DNA from: Ichthyophonus hoferi
Taxonomy: Eukaryota > Opisthokonta > Ichthyosporea > Ichthyophonida > Ichthyophonidae
NCBI GenBank assembly: GCA_002751075.1
Contig: NAOQ01000191.1
Location: 8,338-67,087, forward strand
DNA length: 58,750 bases
Reading direction: 5' to 3'
In this document: positions 24,401 to 36,800 of the stretch, in pieces
How the letters are laid out: every line of letters starts with the position of its first letter
Position numbering within the stretch: the stretch's first letter is position 1
Translations under genes and position numbers: made by a program
The notes under the pieces: generated by a model
Told to the model about the DNA's origin: nothing
What the model saw: only the letters and a program-made list of their open reading frames with translations
Database searches by the model: none

Positions 24401-27400
24401 ATATATATATCATCCCGTTTCCTATTTAAGCATGATTGGGTTAAGCTTGGAGAGAGATATTATGATTGGTAAAAGAAAATATGTGTCAATGACCTGCCTA
24501 ACTGGTTGAAAGAATTGTGAGAAGGTAGTAGGGAGGGAAATGAAAAACATGTGTATCTATATAGTTATTGGATGATATGCAAGCAAAGCATGCATCTATT
24601 TATATCTACATGATGCTATTTTACTTATTTACCCTCTTCTCTTCTTGGGATGTTCCCTTTCTCCTTCTATTGTGACTTTATTTCTCCATACTCGTTTGTC
24701 CTTCCATCATTAGCCTGCATATATCAACTTATGTATCTCTTCCCCATCCCCCTCCCCTATTCTACATCTAGTTTTACGGTCCTCGCGTTGGGGCGCTATA
24801 TGTACGAGGCCTGGGAAGGTAAATTACCCTATGACTACGTGCATTAATTAAATGGAGATAAAATGCGATTGATTAAGAGATTATAAATTAACGTGTGGTA
24901 TGATCCATTTGGCTAATATATAATTGAATGTAGCAGGAAGTAACTTACTTGAATATGATTAGATATGGAATGATGTGTTCGGATAATAGAATATGATAGT
25001 CTTAGACTATTACAAGATAGATCAGGATGTGATAAAAGATAATACAACGAATTAGGATATGATAAATCACTTATCCATATTTATTCATGTCTACTAATTT
25101 TTCATTTTTCTGTGTACTTACCTCTTTCTCCTTATATAGCTTATATTTAACTATACTGTGTGTATGAAGATAGATATATATACATCAATATATTTTGTAG
25201 AATTTCTGGGAATGTGTAACAAATACAGCTGCCTACCCATATTTTAAAACGTACATGCGCGCCTAAACACATGACCAAATACATATATAGCTTATGCATA
25301 AACAATGCAGATACTGTTGGCCCTTTACTCGACTTGAAAATGTTTTTATACCACAACTGTTTTACTTACAGCTCTTTCCTGTCCTATATAATTCACTGTA
25401 TTCGATCAAAACATGTTATATATACCTGATCACTTTATATACCCCTCTTTCCCGTGTCTTAACCCTTCAATGTAATTAACGATTATAGTATTATTCACTG
25501 AAAACAGCCTATTATCATGTTATCCTCCTAGTATATTTCTATATTTTTTTCTTATTGGTAGTAACACGGTGGAATTTCCACAGAGAGGGAGGTACCACCG
25601 TGATGCCATTGCTATGTGGGGGAGGACAGGAGAATGGCCTCCGGAGTGGTACTGAAAATACGCCAATGATTGCTGGTCTTGGTGAGGTATGTATGTGGAT
25701 GAAATGAAGAGGTTGAGAGGATGAAGTGCAGGGGGGTGGCAAATAGATGTATAGAGAGGCGAGTGGTTAATTTTATCTTGATGAAAAGTTAAATAAGGAT
25801 CAGTATTAAGGAATCAGAGGTTTTTGAATAATAGCTTGAAAAAACTGAGATAATAATGAGTTAATCAAAGAACATATTAGGCTGGTGTGCGATAGTCTGA
25901 TATATTGGCTTTACAGTTATTGTTCTGTAAGCTTAAGAGGGTGAGTATATACGTGATATTGTGAGCAAAGATTATTACGATGCTGTGTAGAAGCTGTGAA
26001 GGTCTACCGTACCCTTCCATTATCTACCACTCTGTTTCTTTACTCTATGTTTCCCTTCTTCCCTTCTTATTGACACCATACGTATATACCTATATGGTTA
26101 ATATTTTCAGGCTTGTAGACTCGTGGTGGAGAATCTTTCTTTATATTCTGCCCACCTAGCTCTGATGCGAGATCACCTGGAGGACCAATTAGAAGAGGCA
26201 TTTGGAAAGGTGTGTTTAATTCCTATTGTCTATTGGCTAGATTATTTTATATTCTCTTTATGGACTGTTTATAATTTGTTTTATTCTCTATTTATAAACG
26301 CCCTTATCAATAGTTTATTATTGGACCATGTGCTTAAACCTGGCTGTTTTATAGCCATGTAAGACGACTGATTATTTATAAACATGTGTTTACTCATCAT
26401 TATATTTTAACATAGCGAGCTTGCCATTGATTGATAAATTAGCTTTACCATTTGATTATATAATTTTTAGAATATTCTAACTCGATTGATTTGGAACTGT
26501 TGTTCCAATAATTTCTTATAATTATGTTTCCATGTAATGCGTTGTCTTATCAATTACTAAAATATAAACCGTGATGAAAGATAACTAAGTGTTACAATAT
26601 GTGCCTAGTTATGTATGGAACTAAAAGTATCTACGTGCAATATTACTCATACACATTTGAAAGTTTAAGATGTAATTCTATACGCCATTAGGAGCCTATT
26701 GCTAATTCGGTCGAGTAAAGTCCATTATATATGTTTCTGGGCTTGTCGCCATCCTAATCGGAACACGTACTGGTTGCTTCACGTATTTATTAAGTGAATT
26801 AACAATTAGTATCAATCGTAGGGATTAATGGCTGATTCATGGGTATATTTACTATATTTAAGTGAATATATTGATTGGTGGGTTGTATTTTGCTATGGAA
26901 TTTACTTTGACTTGAAGTTGGTGCAATGGGTTTTTAACCAGTGAGGGTTGGTGGGGGATGACTACAGGATCGAATCCATGTAAATGGCAGGTCGGAGGAA
27001 TCAAAGCGCATACCTAACACCTGCAATGTGTCCATTCTTGGTGAGGTATGCTAGGAGGCTTTATGCATTGTGGGGAACATGGCATGGATCGTGGTACTTA
27101 ATACTTGATGGATGGATGTATAAAAGCATATTTGTTATTCAATGAGTAATGCCTGGTTTCATTGTAATGCACGAACGACAGATACATTCCCTAGGGCATG
27201 TGTAGAATCCTTTATTCAGCCAATAACCTGTATGCAATATCATGAGGGTCTTGTTGTCCTGTTTGGACTGCCTTATATTTGGTATCTCCACTCTTATTGC
27301 TCATTGGTGGAATACTATTGCTTGTTATTGGCATATTTTGGAAATAATTACTATCTATCATATATACTTTTTTGCACTATGCTATATGTTAAGGTAATGT

Positions 27401-28245
27401 ATAATTACATTTTATTTTATTATCATTATTCTATGCTCTTTCCATTGGTCCAGGAAGGCGTTTATAACACCAATACCACTCACAGGGACTCTCAGGTCGT
27501 AAGATATTAGAGGTAGTGCCTAGTGTTCAGGCAGCCTTAGGATCGGCCTGTCATGCTAATGTTTTCAGGTCAGTATTTATCTTTCTCTTATACTCCTATC
27601 TTCTATAATGTGACCATCACATACCTCTGCCACATCCCCACTTAGCTCTCGTTGCCATTACCGGTTTTATCTCTTTTTTTTCTTTTTTTTTTTCATAGTC
27701 TTGTTCTCCCTCTCGGTTTCTCTCTTTCTTATTACTTTATTTGAATTCATTTTCTTGTAATTTCCTTTATCAATCAATTATTTGAATTTATACCCTCTAC
27801 ACCCTACACATATATATATAGTCCAGTTTAGCGAATACATAGCGTATAGGCTTATAAACCTGTTTTTATATATACTATACTATGCTAAGTCAACCGCATT
27901 CTCTTCAGACCTTCCACTATTCTCCTAAGTATGGGGATTCCTTCTGAGGTGGCTCTCTGTGCCATTCGTATGTCAGTAGGCCGTGAGACTACTCAAGGTA
28001 TGTATGATCTATGGAGATGTGTCCCTTTTGGGCTTCATTGGGTTGCTGTTATTGTTAATGTGGTAGTTTTATTCGCTCATTTCTATGTGTCAAATGCTAA
28101 TGTTCTTCTCACATCCAACTGAATCCCAATTATTCTTCTCTTGACCTTAACAATTACATCAACATATGGTTGGGCTACAGAGGATATAACCAGGGCAGTA
28201 CGTGACTTCAAGCTAGGTGTTGATAAGCTGCAGGCCTCGTCATAA
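21409..28245 (+). CDS. SCLY: Selenocysteine lyase
   Basis: A PLP-dependent class V aminotransferase-fold enzyme that releases selenium from selenocysteine, giving alanine. Exons: 21409-21529, 21891-21962, 22197-22375, 22974-23055, 23479-23586, 24298-24398, 24772-24818, 25584-25686, 26111-26209, 26968-27045, 27486-27568, 27909-27997 and 28181-28245. All are in phase and give 408 aa (human 445, which has a longer N-terminus). Visible motifs are [12 protein letters not shown] at the start, [26 protein letters not shown], the PLP lysine in VVGHK (K221), RSGTEN, and the catalytic cysteine in GSACHAN (C352). The order and spacing follow animal SCLY more closely than the mitochondrial desulfurase NFS1, and no targeting peptide is seen. 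An in-frame upstream ATG at 21370 would add 13 residues. The acceptor of exon 6 has a poor pyrimidine tract and is the weakest border. It is divergent from LIN54 and convergent with the MAPR gene. Confidence 0.93.
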
Positions 28246-29186
28246 TAGAAATGTTGAGTGATCATAGATAGCATGATTACGATGGCCATGAATGACGTAC
28301 AGCAGGAGGCCGGTTTAACTATCTATCGTATCTCAGTTATACGCATATTCAATTCTATACTAACGATCCTCTGTGTGAAGGTAGAATCAAAATTCTAGTG
28401 CGTACCTATATTGTTTTGTGCTTTGTTATTTCTTCAGTGCTTAAAATTTCTCCCTCTTCCTCCCAGTATCGTATCTGATATGTGTCTATGATACTATTGT
28501 CCTTTCCTATGATACCGAATACCATTCACTATACGCGATATCATATTGAGACCTAGTGGGGTCCATGGTGTGGAAACTAGTGATTTGGAGGCATTGCTGT
28601 GTATCTCCGGATCAATAGAGTATTGGAGAATAAATGGATATGCCTTGTAATTATAGTCAGATTATATCGATGTATGATGGGATCACATAATCTTAACTTA
28701 GTCTTTTATAATAATAACATACACCTTTGGTATTGATAACTATAATGCATACATGCTACAGCCAATTCAACACGCACACGTGTCTTAGCCCTAAAACAAA
28801 TATTGCTTTCACTTTTAAGTAAGCTATTTTAAGCTTTCATATCCTGCCTAGGGATATTTGCTATTACAGGTAAGAGTTATATTAAAAAGTACCTTAATAA
28901 GAGGATACATGGCAAAGTCAGATATGTAAAATGATATTATGCATTCTACTAGTCCGATACACTTATTTCAAAACTGAAAATCTGGGTATCGTAAGGGACT
29001 CAACCGCACCTGTATTTATTATATTTCTCGATCACTTATACTTATACACATCAAGTATAGGCCAACAATGCCGTGGAAATACACAACGGTTATACTTCAG
29101 TCCACTGTACACTACATGGTACCCTTAATCGGTCCATCATAGTAATAACAAAACGAGATAGAGAACAAGTATGCGCTCATTGACTA
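28246..29186. other. 3' intergenic region between SCLY and the MAPR gene
   Basis: A convergent 0.94-kb interval. AATAAA on + at 28629-28634 could end SCLY, and its complement at 29015-29020 lies about 170 bases beyond the MAPR stop on the minus strand. No additional coding sequence is seen. Confidence 0.5.
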
Positions 29187-32149
29187 TTAATCTAAAAGCA
29201 CTCCGACACATGGGTATTCCTTGCTATCTGCGTAGAATGAAGTCCACATATCAAGTGCGCTAAGCTGTTCTTCAGTCAGTCCCTCAAGGTTTCCGGTTAA
29301 ATCATTTTGGAAATCCCCCGTGGCATAAGATCTGTGGGATACAGGTTGATGTTAGTGGTCAGTTCAAAACTGTGACTGGCCTTTTCATTATGATGGCGAT
29401 ATTATCTTGCAAGCCGTCGAGTATGTAGGTGTAGTAGATAATTATCCGATGATATTATTCTTCAGTTAATAGTAGTTAAATGGTTGTTGGAATTGTCGTA
29501 GCACATTAGCTCAGAAAATCAAGTTTCAAACGCGAGAAAAAAAGTAAAAGTAAACGCAGAAAATCAGTATTTGTTTGGTTGTACGATTATACTATATGAG
29601 GCCAGCAAGCAACTTATTCCTTTCTTTCTTCATTATAATATCTTTGCTATAGTCAGGTATTAGTCCTGGTAATTCCTTCTTGGTGGATAGGGTGGTTGGT
29701 GTATAAATGTTTTATTTCATGATCGCATCTTTCATGATCATATCTTGTTAGTGTCAAATCATTTACTGGTTATCTGGTGTGGGCAAATATATATCATCTT
29801 AACAAATAATAAAGAATATAGTATGGGTTGAATATATATATAGTGTGTGCGTGTGTGAAGGAGAAATGGATATAATCCAATCTAGAAAGAGGGGATAGTA
29901 TAATAAGGCAGAGGAAGGTGCTTACCTGGTGGCATCTCTACCACAGAACATGTTGTAGGCACCTCCCTTACCATAGTGCGCTTTTCCTTTGGTCTGCAGA
30001 AACATCAATCATATTAGTTTGTTAATTATAGTAATGACAATATGGTGAATATATATATATATATATATCACTATGGTACGCGTATTAGACCTGTGTTACA
30101 AGATAAGCATGTATGTTGCTTAAGAAGTTAAAACCATATCGCGGAGGGAAACTACACCCATGGTTTGACCTGAATAACGCTGATCCTATCAAATATGGGA
30201 TGGGACTATGCAAGCCCCACTTCCCTCTCCCTATACATATATACACATGCAAGAATCACAGTCAAACATACAACAAGATCATAGAGAATAAAATAAAAAG
30301 TACAGTGTAATCAAGTAACAATATGATCGCATCTATATCTACAAACACATGAATATAGTAACCAATAGTATGATCCTTGCAATGTAGTGTACTTAGCCAT
30401 AGTCCAAGCAGAGTACAGGAGATCATGGTCACGACTAATGAAGTTAATTACCATAAATATATTTAGAGAATTTGCAAGTTAAGAAATGTAAAAGATGTGT
30501 TGTTATACTACTATGCATGCATACATACATACGTACAATCATATAGACATGCGTGTTATCATACATATAGCCAGTAGCAACACCTACCACATCATAGATC
30601 TTCCCCTTGAAGGCCAGTAGTAAAGGCTTAGATTCATCAGACCCATCATATTCACGTAGTTGCTCCGCGGTATAGACTGGTAGGTCATCTACAGATATTT
30701 GGAGTAGAATGGGGCATGAATATATATTTCTTATATCTCTGGTTTACAAAACATCATTCACACCTTCACGTATTAGTATGGTTATTGCCTCCTTTATCTC
30801 ATAAATACATTATGTGATTGGTTATTCTGTTTAATATTTACCAGTGTTCTATTAGTAAAAAATACCTTGAACAAAGCTGCTTATTCTATATTAATACACT
30901 AAATGTGATATAATGGCCTTCAATTCTACTGAGAAAGACCTATATATGACGTGGCCTAGCTATTTTTTTTGGTAAAATAAACCGCTAAATACACATACCA
31001 TATCTTTCTTATATATCTATATATTATAATATTGGGTTATATTTTTTATACATATATATATATATTTCATATCTTCGACCAAGGTTTTACATATCCTCTA
31101 ATAGCATCAATACATGCATAGGCTGGCATCATAATGCCTGTATAGATCAGAATAGAGAAGCAGATAGACGTTTCATAAATTTTATTGTGGCTTTGGTTAT
31201 TTCCATCCAGGGTCTTCAAGAAGATTCACATACCATCAGCAGATTTGGCCTGGGCTTCCTCCGCCTCCTTCTCCACAGCAGGTGGTGGTCCATCAACATC
31301 CACATAAACTACCTTCTCCACAATAAGAGCTTCGTCAGATTCCACATAAACTATCTTCTCCACAACCTCTGGCTCCTCAACAGTATTATCTAACTCCTCA
31401 ACCTTAATTTCCTCTGGTTTCTCTTCAGTCACTAGTTTCTCTTTAGTCACTGGTTTCTCTTTAGTCACTGGTTTCTCTTCAGTTACCGGCTTCTCTTCAG
31501 TCACTGGCCTCATAACGTTAGGACCTTTAGGCAAAAGAATGATGTTGTACTCGATAAGCTTGTTCCAAGCCACGTCCTTATAATATTCTACCTTTTCATC
31601 AAAGAGAGCTTGCATCATGTTCACCTTTTCAGTCACCTCGGCGTCGCGGCCAAAGAAATTTGTTTGTGTGGTATAGCGAGAATAACCAACGGCGGCTGAA
31701 CAGGCCAAAAGGATGGTGACGAACGCCTTGGCGATGCAGCAGCAGCAGCAACTACCCTTCTTGGGTGTGGAGTGCACTGCTTGTAATCCAATTATTAGTA
31801 ACATACTATAAGAAGAGAATTATTGAGCGTATAATAAGGTTTGAAAAGCTTAGGTATTATAAAGGTCCCCTCTCATCCCTCTATCCCAACCAATACGTGC
31901 AGACAAAAGTAAGTACAACCTAGGTAGGTGCACATAAATAAAATTAAATATAGAAAAAACACAAAGTCAAGTAAACTAACTTATGCAAAATACAATAGCG
32001 AAAATATCACGTCTCCTCTATAAGGAGTTAAGAGAAGTAACAGTCCCAAGAATATCATCAACAGGTTAACATATACCTTTCACCTCCTCCTCGGTAACGT
32101 ATTCATCTTCACTATTCTTGCCCTTGGCACCTCTCCTCTGGGTCGCCAT
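29187..32149 (-). CDS. Membrane-associated progesterone receptor (MAPR/PGRMC)-like heme protein
   Basis: Exons on the minus strand: 32149-32077, 31776-31234, 30688-30588, 29993-29926 and 29331-29187. They are in phase and give 309 aa (PGRMC1 has 195). A short acidic N-terminus precedes a run of five cysteines and a hydrophobic segment (residues ~39-56), predicted to be a single membrane anchor with the Cys cluster available for lipidation. A long charged linker follows, with KPVTEE-type repeats. The cytochrome b5-like heme domain begins near residue 206 (DDLPVYTAEQLREYDGSDES, then LLLAFKGKIYDVTKGKAHYG and AYNMFCGRDATRSYATGDF). Tyr246 and Tyr252 correspond to PGRMC1 Tyr107 and the heme-ligating Tyr113. 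The family binds heme in the endoplasmic reticulum and other membranes and partners cytochromes P450. The exon 2 acceptor is a tandem AAGCAG, so splicing may add or omit one residue. An exact PGRMC versus neudesin orthology is not claimed. Confidence 0.9.
31417..31507 (-). repeat. 18-bp tandem repeat coding for KPVTEE-type hexapeptides
   Basis: Five tandem 18-bp units in the second exon of the MAPR gene encode KPVTEE, KPVTEE, KPVTKE, KPVTKE and KLVTEE. The unit length is a multiple of three, so changes in copy number keep the frame. The array lies between the membrane anchor and the heme domain and acts as a flexible charged spacer (inferred). Confidence 0.9.
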
Positions 32150-33881
32150 TTTAAAATATTTTCAAATAGCAAATAGTTCTCTTACCTGTCATAATATATA
32201 AACGTGACGGTTATGGAGGTTATTATGATTGGCTACAGTCCTACATTAGAGCTATGTAATTGGTTATTAAGAAGTTATTTATGCAGCATGATCAATATTA
32301 CTCTTTTACATAATTTTCCAATAATTTTCCATGTTTTAACCCCCTGCTCTGTTTTCTATTGATAAGTATTTTCTATTTGTAGTTTATATTTTTGTATTAA
32401 TCATTCAAAAATAATAAATAATGAAATAATAAAAACATATTAATTTTACCCCTATTAATAACTGTATAAAATTAGGGCTACTATAATCCGATCAACAAGA
32501 AACATCTGTAAACGATCTTGTGTTATTATAATTTATGCTATTGTTGTGGTAAGTTGTTGTCCTTTATCTGTATCTCTTTAGCCTATATTCCTAAAGCAAG
32601 AAGCCCCTTATATAAGATGATATTGTACTGAGTTTTGGAGGGGAAATTTAGTATGTTTTAAATATTAAAATAATTATTAAAGACATTTTAATTAAACAAA
32701 ATCACTATTATACATATCACCACAATAAAATACAAAAATTTCCTTGGGTAGGTGTACTATATCCTATGTCCATGAAATTGTTCATTCTAGGCTAGGGATC
32801 CACATTAAGTGTCTCTTCATGGCTAGAACTATATCAACTAAAGGAGTTTTTGCTCGAGATGGAAAGAAACTATAATGTTCTTACACATGTGAAAGTATAA
32901 TCACTTACAACATTTGATAGATTAAACATTTGCATAGAAAAATAGAAAATGGAATAAGAGAGGAAAAAACAAAAACGTAATGCAATTCTTCTTTTTTGAT
33001 CTACTTTTAACAGCCTGGTTGCTGATTAAATGTGCGTCCAAATTTAGTTATCATTTTCCCTGCCAGTGGCATGCACGAACGTACGATTCACAAGGCCCTA
33101 TTCCTTTATTTCTTTATAGCGAAATGAAAATTCATATTCTCTTCATTATTATTATTTAATGTTTAAAAGGTTTTTTGTAACCTTACTACTTGTTTGTTTG
33201 TTAGTATTAACATAAAACTGGCATGGCAACAAATGCATAGTTATCGGTGATTACCAGTACGTGCTAGTAGAGCCTCACGTGAGAAGATTAATATTTACAT
33301 CCATGGCCGGCCAATAAACTATACTGGCATACCAGGGCTCATAACATAAAGTATATAATTGGCCAAATATTGTTCTTGGCGCGAAATCTAGCAAATATTA
33401 CATGTTTAAAAATAATATTGTTATTGCTTAAGATTCACACAGAGGAGTGCAAATTATTTCGACATAATATGATATTGGAGTTGCACAAGTATTATAACTG
33501 TAATATTGATAATAATGGGCTATGGGGGGAAGAGGCTGGTACTCTTTCTATGTGCATTCATAATATAAAACACTGCTTACTACTTCCTTGTAACTAGACT
33601 TATCTGGATTAAAAAGATTATTATTATTACGTTTATGATTGATATTGGCCCTACGAAAATAACTCCATAGCAATAGAAATAGCTATTCCACAAATATACC
33701 AAATATACTATGATAAAGCAAATGTATATGTAGAACATTTCATTTATAGTCAATATCGATCCAACACGTAAGGTCCTTCAGGATTTGGTAGTCAATAAGG
33801 TGGTTTTTATATGGCGATTATTTAGTTACACATTTCCCAAGAAGAAAAAAAATAGTAAATGAAGTGTAGAGAAATTAAAAA
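32150..33881. promoter_or_regulatory. Shared upstream region of divergent MAPR and REC114 genes
   Basis: 1.7 kb between two start codons, very AT-rich in the middle. The part nearest REC114 is less AT-rich (about 33220-33320) and contains the perfect 10-bp palindrome CTCACGTGAG at 33274-33283 and GGCCGGCC followed by AAT at about 33305. These are the best promoter candidates. The ORF at 33370-33597 has no family resemblance and is probably random. Confidence 0.45.
33274..33283. promoter_or_regulatory. Palindromic E-box CTCACGTGAG
   Basis: A perfect 10-bp palindrome with the CACGTG core bound by bHLH-ZIP factors (USF, MiT/TFE, MYC/MAX). It lies about 600 bp upstream of the REC114 start. The motif is certain; binding is an inference. 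Confidence 0.35.
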
Positions 33882-36800
33882 ATGTCTAAAGAAAATGCGT
33901 TGATGCCAACCTTACAAGATAAATCATGGCCCATAAAGAGATATGCTAGGTTAATACCCAATGCTAAAACTACCAAAGGAAACATGGGAGGCACTTGGAA
34001 GGTATGGAATGGCTTGTGAATACTTAAAAGAATAATGTTTTGTCGCAGTATGGCAATATTGTATTTTACTACTTGCGTAATTTTCAATACCTCTATTAAG
34101 AAAAATAGCATGCGTGGGCTCTCGCTATTTTTTAAAAAATTTCTGGTTATAAAGTATGCAACTCGTTATTATAATATACTGTACTTTTTTCTATGTAAAT
34201 GAATATATGTGCATATGATTTTATGGGTTTATTTGTTAGACTAAGGGGTACGATGGCATGATTTTTTTCTTCTCCATACTATATGAGTAGCTGCGAGCTT
34301 CCTAGACATTTTCGGTATTCATTTGTGGCATCCGCTTGCATCTACAACAATGTGATTGTAGTGAATCTGGTTTACATGAACGTTTTCCGCTGTAATCTAA
34401 TGGACTATCTGATTATTTTCTATCACATTGTCCAGAAATAAATAGTTAGACCTAGTAAATTATAGTGGGATAAAATGAGAGGTAGCTTGTAAATATCGGG
34501 AAATGACCAAATGATATAATAAACATTTTATATTTACAGAAAAAAAAAAGAAAAAGAGGGGAAAGGAAGAAAATGATTAAGGGCTAAAGAAGCAATTAAA
34601 TTTTAAAATAATTTTAAATTTATATAGTGAATGCAATGAGACATAATAAAATAAAATAAAAAAGAAAGAATGCATGAATGCATGCAATATATATTGACAA
34701 ATAAATATCACATAATGCCCAAAAATGACTTAGCATCAAACACATTTCTCATGGATATAATACAACATTTCCCATTGACTTGCTTCTATTTTCAATAGCC
34801 TCTCTTAAAGGATCGTGTCTTAACTCTGTCATTAGTACCATCGGGGCACCTAATGATCTACTGTGAAGCCGATGTCGTGGTGAGTGTATGAGGGTATGTG
34901 TATGTATGTATGCCTATTTTGTTTTATTTATCGGCATATAGGTTTTAGTATTGTCCCATATCTCGCATCTGCCTTTTAAAAAATTGCTTTATGTGTGTAT
35001 ATCTTTTGTTTTTATGTCTACAGATTTCCGTTGCTATTTTCTAATTTTAATTATGTCTCAATTGCTATATTCTTAAATACATTATTATTTCAAAATATGT
35101 CTATATTCATTTTTGAAAATTTCTTATTATGCGGTGTTGTTTTCTGGTACATTTTCTATTTTTCTTCCTCATTTGACTCTTTAATCTGAAGCAATAACTT
35201 ATTCCTTTCACTCATTATCTTCTCTACAATAACCAAGACTAGCCAACTGATTCAAAAATACACGAATACAAGTAGAGACGCTACATTTATACATGTTATT
35301 GCCCTTTTATTAATTTGTGATATATGGACGCCCAATTCAAATCTTTAAAGTAATATTCTTAAATTATGATTCGATAGATATCCCACAAATTCAATCTAAT
35401 GTAATATCATGTATTGCTGCATAAAATGCTGTATTTAAGGAATATCAAGAGGTTCTGTATGAGACAGATATGAAACTCGTTATTCCGTATTGATATTGAA
35501 TAAAGGCTATATAGTTTTTATCCTAAACTCTCTACTTCCATTAATCAGATGTCACCCTAAATAGGCGAGGTAATTACTAAACAGTCTGGCATCGACTGGC
35601 AATTATATGCTTAAAGTGTCAACCTTATTCGGCTTTTTTTACAGGAATGCCTCAATTTGATCACAGAATCTGAATTTATAAAGATTAATCCTGATAAGCA
35701 ACAAGATATTCTGACTTTTTACAGAAAAGAGAAGGTGTACTGTTCAGCTACTTCATATACTCATTTTTATGTTCATATATAGATAGGTATAGTTGCTTAC
35801 ATAAATTTTGAGGTAATGTTTCTCTTATTCAATATATATATTGACTGGCTTGATAACCAATTTGACCTAATATTCAATTTTACTATGTATTTGTAGACTT
35901 ATAAATGTATGAATAAATAAGAGGAAGAAAAAGAAAGAAATAAGAGGCAAGAGATAAAGAGGGAGATGCTCTTGGCATAATATTATATCATATACTATAA
36001 TATGAAGTGCTAGCCTGGTCCCTCTCTTGCCTGACCGCCAGCAATCTACCTTTCATTCCCATTTCCTTTTCAATATGTTTCTCTTTCATTTTTCATCCAT
36101 TATAGGTTTTACTGGTTTTCTTTCTCCTTGGTTATTTTCTTGTAATTATTCACTGTATTGTACATGATTTTTTAAATTTTATGTATATCTATTCTATATT
36201 CACTTTTCATTCAGCTATTAGTATATTGAATAATCTACACGTGTGCGCATATTTATTGTCTTTATATTCTAGATAGCATTTACCCTACCTTAATCAATAT
36301 TTTTGGATTGATTGTAGTACTTATCATACCCAAGTTAGTGAATAACATTTAATTCCATTGTATTTATGCCCCTCGAACCTTTATTCCTTAATATTACTAT
36401 ATTTTTCACATTTTTACTCCTTTTAGTCACTTCATATTTTTTAAAATATTTTTCCGTTCAACCCCATCCCATCTTCATGTAACTTATAAATACAATGCCA
36501 ATCTTTAAATATCGTCACCTATTGGGTAATTTTTTAACATGACATGGTTACAGGATATCATACGAGGATTCAAAGTGCAGTTTGCCAATAGTGTAGTCTC
36601 AACAGGTGCCCAAGAATGTTCAAATTTTATTGCAGTGATAAAGCCCTATGGCCTCCTTAGGACTAGACCTGTTAAACCATCTATCAATCAAGGGCCTGTA
36701 TCTGGTATGATCTGTGATGTGCAAAGATAAAAACATTTCATAGCCATTCCCTGTGAATGCAATTGGTGGTCCATTTTCTATTTAGCTTTTTTTTCCCCCT

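Noticed and set aside
21409-28245. Assignment as the mitochondrial cysteine desulfurase NFS1/IscS
   Set aside because: [12 protein letters not shown], the spacing of the catalytic-Cys region (GSACHAN) and the lack of a transit peptide fit SCLY better.
33370-33597. 75-aa ORF between the MAPR gene and REC114
   Set aside because: It lies in the probable promoter interval and has no recognisable motif; composition explains it.
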